Source: Rhodobacter xanthinilyticus
GTDB lineage: Bacteria > Pseudomonadota > Alphaproteobacteria > Rhodobacterales > Rhodobacteraceae
Assembly (NCBI RefSeq): GCF_001856665.1
Contig: NZ_CP017781.1
Span: 1,054,001 to 1,118,000 of the forward strand
Reading direction: 5' to 3'
DNA length: 64,000 nucleotides
Shown here: piece after piece, positions 45,598 through 52,407 of the stretch
Layout: every line of letters starts with the position of its first letter
Numbering within the stretch: the first letter of the stretch is position 1
Program-made: the position numbers and the translations under genes
The notes under the pieces: generated by a model
The model's database searches: none
What the model saw: the letters and a program-made list of their open reading frames with translations, nothing else
Told to the model about the DNA's origin: nothing

Positions 45598-46311
45598 ATG
45601 TCCAGTTTTCGGGAGCGCTTGCGCGCCGTTTTAACGCGCCCGGGGTTCAGGAAGGGCGACCCGCGCGAGCCGATCAGCTTCGATTCGTTCATCGACCTCG
45701 GCCATGGTCTCTATGCCGAGACCGTCTTGCTGACCACCGATGGCCCCCGCCCGATCGCGCGCGTGGCGGTCGGCGACCGCGTCCTGACCTTCGATCACGG
45801 CCCGCAGCCGGTGCGCCACATCGAGCGGGTGGAGTTCTCCTGGCTGCGCACCGAGGTGCCCGAGGCGCTCTGGCCGCTGCGCCTGCCGCCGGGGCTGTTT
45901 GGCAATACCGAGGAGCGCTTCGTCGCCCCGCAACAGGCGCTCCTGCTCGAAAGCGACATCGCCGAGGAGGATTATGGCGACCCCTTCGTGCTGATCCCGG
46001 CCAATGTGCTCGCGCTGATCCCGCAGGTGGAGCGCGTCAAACCCTCCTCCGAGCGGGTGATCTTCCGCCCCCGCTTCGACCGCCCCGAGCTCGTGCTGAC
46101 GGAAGACGGCGCGGTAATGCTGTGCGATACCGGCTCGATGATCGACGACTGGGGCTTTTACGACGATGACGATGCACCGCTGAGCTACACGACGCTGCCC
46201 GAGGATTTCGCCGTCGACCTGCTCAAACGCGAAATCGCCCGCGATGGCGGGATCGAGGCGCATATCGCCAAGCACCTCTCGCGCTTCGAGAAGTTCCGCG
46301 AGGCGGGGTGA
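45598..46311 (+). CDS. Hint (Hedgehog/intein) domain protein lacking the catalytic cysteine
   Basis: 237 residues. Residues about 35-175 match the Hint-domain proteins common in Rhodobacteraceae: VLLTTDGPRPIARVAVGDRV followed by LTFDHGPQPVRHIERVEF, and then FVAPQQALLLE, where a block with His is usual (HRxxL). The splicing nucleophile should come shortly before, as in CFxxGT; here the equivalent stretch reads GLYAETV, with no Cys. Autoprocessing is therefore unlikely by the standard route. The function of these bacterial Hint proteins is mostly unknown. The IS5 element follows 6 bases after the stop. Confidence 0.75.
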   Translation: MSSFRERLRAVLTRPGFRKGDPREPISFDSFIDLGHGLYAETVLLTTDGPRPIARVAVGDRVLTFDHGPQPVRHIERVEFSWLRTEVPEALWPLRLPPGLFGNTEERFVAPQQALLLESDIAEEDYGDPFVLIPANVLALIPQVERVKPSSERVIFRPRFDRPELVLTEDGAVMLCDTGSMIDDWGFYDDDDAPLSYTTLPEDFAVDLLKREIARDGGIEAHIAKHLSRFEKFREAG

Positions 46312-46750
46312 GGCCTAGGGTCAGGACACATAACCAATAGATGACGGTTGCTGCGAGGGCGATGGCAGACAGGAAGACCTTCGGACACCTGTCGTATCGT
46401 GTCGCAACGCGTCGCCAATCCTTTAGCCTGCCGAACATGATCTCGATCCGGTTCCGGCGTTTGTAGCGGCGCTTGTCGTATTTCACCGCCTTCTTGCGCT
46501 GCTTACGGCCAGGGATGCAGGCGCGTATCCCCTTGTTTTTCAATGCTTCTCTGAACCAGTCGGCATCATACCCCCGATCGCCGAGCAGCCAATCGACCTT
46601 CGGCAGGCTGCTGAGCAGCGCTCGCGCGCCGATGTAGTCGCTGACTTGTCCGGCGGTGACGAAGAGGTTGAGCGGCCGGCCCTGGCTGTCGCAGATAGCG
46701 TGCAGTTTAGTGTTCATGCCGCCCTTCGTCCGACCGATCAGGCGTCCACG
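46223..46750 (-). CDS. IS5-family transposase OrfB
   Basis: Second half of the transposase, in a shifted frame relative to OrfA. It carries the second Asp in LLGDRGYDADW and the Glu in IEIMFGRLKDWRRVATRYDR. Within the IS there is no stop codon after VIYWLC, so the frame reads about 95 bases into the neighbouring Hint gene (antisense) before ending at 46223. It is made by frameshifting on the A5G6 run near 46760. Confidence 0.88.
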   Translation of the reverse strand, partial: RGRLIGRTKGGMNTKLHAICDSQGRPLNLFVTAGQVSDYIGARALLSSLPKVDWLLGDRGYDADWFREALKNKGIRACIPGRKQRKKAVKYDKRRYKRRNRIEIMFGRLKDWRRVATRYDRCPKVFLSAIALAATVIYWLCVLTLGLTPPRGTSRSARGAWRYAPRSRHRGRFRV

Positions 46751-47148
46751 CCCCCCTTTTTCACGCCCAAACTGATCGCTGTTCGGTGGGCCTTGAGGTA
46801 GGTCGCGTCGATCATCACGGTCTTCGTCTCGCTGTGCTCGGCAGCCAGACCGGCCATCATTCGCGCGAAGATGCCCGTGTCGCTCCATCGTTTCCAACGG
46901 TTGTAGAGCGTCTTGTGTGGACCGTAGGCGATGGGGGCATCCCGCCACCGCAAGCCGTTGCGATTGATGAAGATAATCCCACTCAGCACACGTCGGTCAT
47001 CGACGCGTGGCCTGCCGTGTGACTTGGGAAAGAAGGGCTCAAGACGCGCCATCTGGGCGTCGGTCAGCCAAAACAGATCAGACATGTTCACCGCTCGTTT
47101 TCGAACCGTGAATCATGCCATCCCTAGGAAATCAATGGGTCCTGACCC
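46318..47148 (-). mobile_element. IS5-family element, IS427-like (831 bp)
   Basis: Inverted ends GGGTCAGGACACATAACCAA and, from the other side, GGGTCAGGACCCATTGATTT. TA flanks it on both sides (46316-46317 and 47149-47150), the 2-bp target duplication usual in the IS427 group. It sits between the end of the Hint gene and the 3' end of a recombinase-associated gene, whose last codons it replaces. Confidence 0.9.
46738..47091 (-). CDS. IS5-family transposase OrfA
   Basis: 117 residues with the DUF4096-like N-terminal domain (LTDAQMARLEPFFPKSHGRP, then NGLRWRDAPIAYGPHKTLYN) and the first catalytic Asp in MIDATYLKAH. It ends just after GVKKGG on the slippery run AAAAAGGGGGG, where a frameshift joins it to OrfB. 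Confidence 0.92.
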   Translation of the reverse strand: MNMSDLFWLTDAQMARLEPFFPKSHGRPRVDDRRVLSGIIFINRNGLRWRDAPIAYGPHKTLYNRWKRWSDTGIFARMMAGLAAEHSETKTVMIDATYLKAHRTAISLGVKKGGVDA

Positions 47149-47150
47149 TA

Positions 47151-47456
47151 ACCTTCGCGGCCGCAGGTCAGGCGTTTGAGCACCTCCGGCGCCAGATAGG
47201 CGAGGCGCAGCTGGCGGCTGACATGGCGTTCGGCCAGGCCGACGGCCTCGGCCAGTTCCTGGATCGTGACGAATTCACCTGCCTCCATACGCCGCCGCCA
47301 GCCCCAAGCCCGGCCGATGGCGCGCAGGATGTGGGGGTCCTGCGCCTGATCCTCGCTCGGGCTGTAATCGGCGGGCGGCATGATCTTGGGCCGCCCGTTC
47401 TTCTTGCGCAGCTTCAGGGGGATCAGCACGCGGATCGTGCCATTGCCACGGGTCAT
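47151..47456 (-). pseudogene. Recombinase-cluster HTH protein, 3' end cut by the IS5 element
   Basis: About 101 codons. It begins MTRGNGTIRVLIPLKLRKKN and carries a helix-turn-helix near the end (FVTIQELAEAVGLAERHVSR then QLRLAYLAPEVLKRL). Proteins of this pattern are found downstream of serine recombinase and DUF2924 genes in alphaproteobacteria. The stop TAG is formed at the TA duplication of the IS5 element, so the natural C-terminus is lost. The start codon overlaps the stop of the upstream fragment (ATGA), showing it was once in an operon. Confidence 0.65.
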
Positions 47457-47675
47457 TCGGCGGCCTCCATGTCGCGCGGCGCGATCATCTCGCGGATCAC
47501 GCCCGCGACGCCTTCGCGCCCGCGATAGGTATGGAGTTCGTCGAGAATGATGAACTCAAGACCGGACGCGTTCGAAACGACTTTCGAGTCCAGGTCGTCC
47601 TGACGCGTCAGAAGCAATTCTGCCATCATGTAGTTCGTCAGGAGAATGTCGGGCGGATGACCGCCGTGGCGATCA
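47453..47675 (-). pseudogene. DEAD/DEAH helicase fragment joined to another gene end
   Basis: The minus-strand frame reads GGHPPDILLTNYMMAELLLT, then LEFIILDELHTYRGREGVAG, ending EMIAPRDMEAAE at 47453. PPDILLTNYMM and the motif II box DELHTYRGR are characteristic of superfamily 2 helicases of the large DEAD/DEAH type, including those in bacterial defence islands. Only about 50 residues of it remain; the final part overlaps the next gene by ATGA and may belong to a different original gene. An upstream in-frame TGA separates it from the IstB fragment. It is not functional. Confidence 0.6.
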
Positions 47676-47748
47676 GCTCATCGTATGCCGCCTTCATCCC
47701 GTACAACTTCAGCTGGCTCATCGCCTCCAGCACCTGCGATCTTTCCAT
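47638..47748 (-). pseudogene. Truncated istB of a different IS21-family element
   Basis: 36 codons, MERSQVLEAMSQLKLYGMKA then AYDELIATAV, the conserved N-terminus of an IstB-type helper unlike the istB of the two complete copies here. After TAV the frame runs into the helicase fragment and stops. It shows that an older IS21 element took part in building this junction. Confidence 0.7.
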
Positions 47749-47825
47749 GGGTGGGGCAGGGCTCAGGTCCGGTGTTGCGCCATGCTGGTGGATTCGGAGC
47801 CAGGCCGCGATGGGAAGACGCGGCC

Positions 47826-48797
47826 CTACTGCAAGGCCGGAAAGAACCCCGACGGCGAGAGTTCGATCCGTTGCACATCTGGCGTACCGGTTGTCACCGA
47901 CACGATCACCGGCCCAGACAGACCGGGAAAGGACTCGCCGGAGATGGCCCGCAAGGCAAGGTCGACGCCCGCGCGCCCCTGCGCGATCGGGTCGTCGAAC
48001 GGGACCATGGCGACCTGCCCGCCGCGCAGGCCGCGCAATACCGAGTGGCTGATGTAGGTGGCGACCAGCATTGGACGATGGGCGCCCTCGGGTAGCCGAC
48101 GGATCAGCGCCATCGCTCCCTCGATTGCCGGCGCGCTGCCGATAAGCACATCCACGTCAAGATGCTCGGCCAGGGCCTGTTCAACTTCTCGCAACTGCTC
48201 CCTCAGGCCGGTGTCGGCGCGGTATGTGGCGACGATCTCCACCGGGCTGTGTGCGAGACCTTCGGCCAAGCCCTCGTCGAGGATCGGCGCCCAGCCCGAC
48301 TCGGTGGGCCCGGTCACGAGCACGGCGGTGAGTGGTCTGCCTTCTGCCTGCGCGCGCGCGGCAAGAAACTCGCCGACAGCACCCCCCATCGCCCGCCAAT
48401 CGACCCCGATCCAGCCCGACAGCCCCGGCGCTGCCAGTTCGTTGACCAGTGCCAGGACCGGAACTCTTTTCTCGGCGGCGACGACGGCGTCGACCAACCC
48501 TTCATCGTGAGCTGAAACCGCGCCAAGCAGGATCGCGTCGCTGCCGGCCTCAAGACAGGTTTGCAGAAGCTCGATTTGTCGTTCCACCGAGTGATAGCCG
48601 CCGGATTCGAAGGTCAAAAGTTCGGCCCCCGCGGTATCGGCGGCCTGCTCCAGCCCATAGCCGACCGACAGCCAGTACTCGTCCTTGAAGTGGGGAACGA
48701 TGACGCAAAGGCTTGGGGCGTTGGAGGCGACAGCGCCCGTGACCCCGGCCAACAGCAAGATTGCGGGACCAAAAGCGCGCGCGTAGAACGAGGCCAT
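47826..48797 (-). CDS. torT: TorT-like periplasmic TMAO-sensing protein
   Basis: 323 residues from the ATG at 48797, with a signal peptide (FGPAILLLAGVTGAVA). It is a periplasmic-binding-protein fold of the LacI/ribose type: CVIVPHFKDEYWLSVGYGLE at the start of the first lobe, AILLGAVSAHDEGLVDAVVA, and the second lobe with VLIGSAPAIEGAMALIRR. TorT binds TMAO and works with the sensor kinase TorS, whose gene begins on the opposite strand with the two ATGs overlapping in CATG. A longer start (48845, with KPKTLRSCLSKRARAM) is possible and would overlap torS further. Confidence 0.85.
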   Translation of the reverse strand: MASFYARAFGPAILLLAGVTGAVASNAPSLCVIVPHFKDEYWLSVGYGLEQAADTAGAELLTFESGGYHSVERQIELLQTCLEAGSDAILLGAVSAHDEGLVDAVVAAEKRVPVLALVNELAAPGLSGWIGVDWRAMGGAVGEFLAARAQAEGRPLTAVLVTGPTESGWAPILDEGLAEGLAHSPVEIVATYRADTGLREQLREVEQALAEHLDVDVLIGSAPAIEGAMALIRRLPEGAHRPMLVATYISHSVLRGLRGGQVAMVPFDDPIAQGRAGVDLALRAISGESFPGLSGPVIVSVTTGTPDVQRIELSPSGFFPALQ

Positions 48798-51609
48798 GGC
48801 ACGCGCACGTTTCGACAGACAGCTTCGCAGGGTTTTCGGTTTCATCGCCGGGCTTACGGTCGTGGTTGGAATTGTCGCCATTCTTTCGAACCGCTATCTG
48901 GTCGAGACGCACCGGACCTTGATCCAGGACAACTTGCCGGCAGCGAACCTGACCCGGCAAATTCAGGCCGACAGTGCTTATCTTGCAAAGCTGGCCGGCG
49001 CCGTTCCCGATATTGCCGACGTTGCGGGACTTGCGCAATTGGGCCAGGAACTTGTGGTCAGGGTTGACGGGCTGCGCGCATCCGTGGCCCAACTTGCCTC
49101 GCACAGACCGACGGAAACGTCGCCCGATGGACCTTCATTCACGGCGTTGCAGGCGGCGGTCGAACTCGAAACCGCGGCGGCCCTCGCGCGGCTCGCGGCA
49201 CAGGACGCGACGCGCACGCGCCTTGCCGCCGCGGACAGTCTCCTGAATGAGATCGAAGACATCCTGGAACGCCAGATCGACACCGCCCGGGTTCAGGTGA
49301 CGGCGACGATCTCGGACCTCTATGACGCGCCGCACGACCAGGTCGCTCCCGGATTGGATGAACTGGCCGATGCCGACTTCTTTGCTTATGATCGTTTGGT
49401 CGAACTGGCACGGGCGGTCGAGAGCGTACGCAACGGATTGGGCGAGGTCCCACAAATTACCCGCCCGGAGACAGCAAAGGCTCTTGGCGAAGAGCTGACG
49501 GCGGCCTTGGCGACGGTGCAGGGTCGGATTGACTATTTGCCCTCGCCGAACGCGCGCGATGACATCCGGAGGATGGTCGCCGGTGTGGCCGAGACCCTCA
49601 ATCCTGACGGCGTGCTCGCATGGACCGAGAAACGTCTGGTTGCTGAAGGCGAACTGGTGGATGCGCTGGAACGCCTGAAAGACCAAACCGACGGATTGGC
49701 GGTCTATTCCACCGCCCTGTTTGCCAGGATGCAAGCCGAGGCGGCCGCGAGCCAGGCCCGCACGGAGACCGTGAGTTGGTGGATAACAGTTGGACTTGTC
49801 GCCCTCCTCTCCGGCGCGGTTGTCGCTGCGATCGTAGCATGGGCGATTGTCAGTCGGCGCACGGTCGCGCGACTGGCTGCGATCTCGCGCCACATCACGG
49901 CGCTTGCGCGCGGCGACTACGACCGAGACATCCCGGAGACCGGGCATGACGAAATTGGCCGGATGGAGCGGGCCTTGCATGTGCTGCGGTTGCGGGCGGC
50001 CGAAGCGCAACGATTGCGGGGCGAACTCGAAGTGGCCGTCACCCAGCGCACGCGCGACGTGGTGACCGAGATGCATGCCCATGACCGGGCACGCGCCGAG
50101 GCCGAGGATGCGAACCGTGCAAAGACGGAATTTCTCGCCATGATGGGGCATGAGATCCGCACGCCGCTCAACGGCATCGTGGGCATGTTGCGTCTGCTCG
50201 AAGCCGAGGCTGCGGGCGCCGAGCAGAAGAAACGGGCCACCGTGGCGCGGCAAAGCGCCGAGAACCTCCTGGTGATTTCCAACGATATTCTAGATTATTC
50301 CGCGACGCAGGATCGTCGTCCGGTGTTGCGGCCGGTGCACTTCGACATTCGCGAATTGATGGGGCAACTGGCCGGCTATCTCAGGGCCAACGCGGGCGAA
50401 AAGGGCCTTTCCGTTAGCATCGACATGGCCGAGGATGTGCCCCCGGTGTTGTTCGGTGACGTTCAGAAGATCCGCCAGGTGGTCGTCAATCTTCTGTCCA
50501 ATGCGGTCAAATACACCGAGACTGGAAAGGTCGCGCTGCTGCTTGACTTCGCGCCCGATCCGAGAAGCGGCGCGCCCGTGCTCAGTTTCGCCGTGACTGA
50601 CACCGGGCGCGGCATCCCACAGGAGGACCACGCCCGGATCTTCGATGCCTATGCGCGTGGCGACGGTGCGGGGGAGGGCATGATCGAAGGGCTTGGGCTT
50701 GGGCTCAGCATCTGCCGTCGATTGACAGAGACGCTCGGTGGCTCGATCGCGCTCGAAAGCGCGCCTGGGCAGGGCGCGCGCTTCACCCTGACCGTGCCCC
50801 TGGTGATCGGCGATCCGGCCCTCGTGGTGCGACAGGCCGAGACTGTCATCACCCAGAAGTTCGGCAAGCGCGTTCTGGTGGTGGAGGATCAGGCCGTCAA
50901 CCGGATGGTGGCGCGCGGCTTCCTCGAGCGCCTGGGTTGCATGGTGGTGGAGGCCGAAACTGGCGAAGACGCGGTGCGCGTTGCGCTGTCCGAGATCTTC
51001 GACCTGATCCTCATGGATATTGACCTGCCCGACATGACGGGTGGCGAGGCGGCACGCCGGATCAAGGTGGAACGCGAGGGCCAGTCACCGCAGATCGTGG
51101 CCCTGACGGCGCACCGCATTGACGACACGCCGGATCAGCGTTCGGCGCTCCACGTCGACGCGGTGCTGCACAAGCCGCTGTCGCCTCGGGCGCTTGCAGC
51201 GCTACTCGGGCCGGGTTCTGGTGCGCAAGGCGTGGCGGTGCCGGGGGCGGTCTCGGACACCCTTCGGTCCGATATTGACGAGATTGGCGCCGCCGAGACC
51301 GCCGGTATCGTCGACGCCTTCATCGCCGAACTCGGCCCGGCGCTGGCCACCATGCAAGCCGCCCGCGCCGCGTCCGACAGCGAGGCGCTGGCACGTGCCG
51401 CCCACCGGCTCAAGGGCGCCGCCTCGAACTTCGCGATGACGGCGTTCTGCGACCGGCTAGGACATCTGGAGCGTGCCGCGCGCAGTGGCGAGGGCATCGG
51501 TGCGGCCTGGGAGGGGATCGACGAGGCGGCAAGCGAGGCGCTCGCAGAGCTGCGGGCGGCGGCGCGCGGGCTCGGGCTTGTGCTTCAGGACAGCTCGGCC
51601 AACAGGTAG
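48796..51609 (+). CDS. torS: TorS-like hybrid sensor histidine kinase
   Basis: 937 residues, inner membrane. TM1 (FGFIAGLTVVVGIVAIL) at about 15-31, a helical periplasmic sensor to about 330, TM2 (VGLVALLSGAVVAAIVAWAI), HAMP, then the kinase: H-box EFLAMMGHEIRTPLNG, N-box VVNLLSNAVKYTE, G-boxes DTGRGIP and GLGLGLSICRR. A receiver domain follows (VLVVEDQAVN; phospho-Asp in ILMDIDLPDM) and an HPt domain (AHRLKGAASNF). This is the full TorS phosphorelay order. The 3' end overlaps that of torR by 25 bases. Confidence 0.93.
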   Translation: MARARFDRQLRRVFGFIAGLTVVVGIVAILSNRYLVETHRTLIQDNLPAANLTRQIQADSAYLAKLAGAVPDIADVAGLAQLGQELVVRVDGLRASVAQLASHRPTETSPDGPSFTALQAAVELETAAALARLAAQDATRTRLAAADSLLNEIEDILERQIDTARVQVTATISDLYDAPHDQVAPGLDELADADFFAYDRLVELARAVESVRNGLGEVPQITRPETAKALGEELTAALATVQGRIDYLPSPNARDDIRRMVAGVAETLNPDGVLAWTEKRLVAEGELVDALERLKDQTDGLAVYSTALFARMQAEAAASQARTETVSWWITVGLVALLSGAVVAAIVAWAIVSRRTVARLAAISRHITALARGDYDRDIPETGHDEIGRMERALHVLRLRAAEAQRLRGELEVAVTQRTRDVVTEMHAHDRARAEAEDANRAKTEFLAMMGHEIRTPLNGIVGMLRLLEAEAAGAEQKKRATVARQSAENLLVISNDILDYSATQDRRPVLRPVHFDIRELMGQLAGYLRANAGEKGLSVSIDMAEDVPPVLFGDVQKIRQVVVNLLSNAVKYTETGKVALLLDFAPDPRSGAPVLSFAVTDTGRGIPQEDHARIFDAYARGDGAGEGMIEGLGLGLSICRRLTETLGGSIALESAPGQGARFTLTVPLVIGDPALVVRQAETVITQKFGKRVLVVEDQAVNRMVARGFLERLGCMVVEAETGEDAVRVALSEIFDLILMDIDLPDMTGGEAARRIKVEREGQSPQIVALTAHRIDDTPDQRSALHVDAVLHKPLSPRALAALLGPGSGAQGVAVPGAVSDTLRSDIDEIGAAETAGIVDAFIAELGPALATMQAARAASDSEALARAAHRLKGAASNFAMTAFCDRLGHLERAARSGEGIGAAWEGIDEAASEALAELRAAARGLGLVLQDSSANR

Positions 51610-52292
51610 CCTTCTCCGTGCACGGTGATGATCCACTCGGGGTGCGCAGGGTCGGCTTCCAGCTTCTTGCGCAACCGGCCCACCAGCACGTCGACGGTGC
51701 GATTGTCCGGCGCCCATTTCTGGTTCTGAATCATGTCGAGAAGGCGATCGCGGCTAAGGATCACGCCGGGATGGTCCGCGAAAGCGGCAAGCAACTCGTA
51801 TTCGGCGCGGGTGAGCGGCTCGACCGTGCCCGCGTCGTCGATTAGCCGGCGCCGGGTCCGGTCCAGCGACCAGCGGCCAAACCGGGCGTCCGGCAGGGCG
51901 ACGGTCTCGGCGGCGGCCCGGCGCAGATCCTCGACCCGGGCCGCGAGGTTCTTGATCCGGGCAAACAACTCTCGCTTGTCGAAGGGCTTGGTCACGTAGT
52001 CGTCGGCGCCGAGTTCCAGCCCGACGATGCGATCAATCTGATCGGTCCGGGCGGTAAGCAGGATGATCCCGACCTTCGAGACCGCCCGCTGTTCGCGGGT
52101 GATCGTCAGCCCGTCCTTGCCCTCGAGGTTGATGTCGACGAGCAGCACATCAGCCGGGTCGCGCGCAAGGATTTCCTCCATCGCTGCGGCGTCGGCTGCC
52201 TCGCTCACCCGGTACATCTGCTGCTTGAGCTGAGCGGCCAGCCGGCGGCGTGTCACCACGTCGTCTTCGACAATCACGATGTGCTGGCTCAC
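51585..52292 (-). CDS. torR: TorR-like response regulator (OmpR family)
   Basis: 235 residues. Receiver domain 1-120 with the phosphorylation site Asp in VLLVDINLEGKDG and Lys in DDYVTKPFDK; OmpR winged-helix domain from about 135 (LTRAEYELLAAFADHPGVIL, RTVDVLVGRLRKKLEADP). It receives phosphate from the TorS HPt domain and is expected to activate the divergent reductase gene, whose upstream region holds decameric TTACAT repeats. Confidence 0.92.
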   Translation of the reverse strand: MSQHIVIVEDDVVTRRRLAAQLKQQMYRVSEAADAAAMEEILARDPADVLLVDINLEGKDGLTITREQRAVSKVGIILLTARTDQIDRIVGLELGADDYVTKPFDKRELFARIKNLAARVEDLRRAAAETVALPDARFGRWSLDRTRRRLIDDAGTVEPLTRAEYELLAAFADHPGVILSRDRLLDMIQNQKWAPDNRTVDVLVGRLRKKLEADPAHPEWIITVHGEGYLLAELS

Positions 52293-52303
52293 GGAGCGCC
52301 CCT

Positions 52304-52340
52304 TTTACATCCTGTTACATCTTCCTACAGGGCGTTTACA
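52304..52340 (+). promoter_or_regulatory. Decameric direct repeats, probable TorR boxes
   Basis: TTACAT occurs at 52304, 52314 and 52335, with a degenerate CTACAG at 52324. The spacing of 10, 10 and 11 bases places the copies on one face of the helix. TorR of E. coli binds four decameric boxes upstream of torCAD; the sequence here is different but the architecture is the same. It lies between divergent torR and the reductase gene. Confidence 0.75.
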
Positions 52341-52407
52341 TAACCGGCAAGACCGGTTCACACCCGCCGCCTAGTCTTCTGGCAGACAATCCCGAAGGAG
52401 ACCTGTC

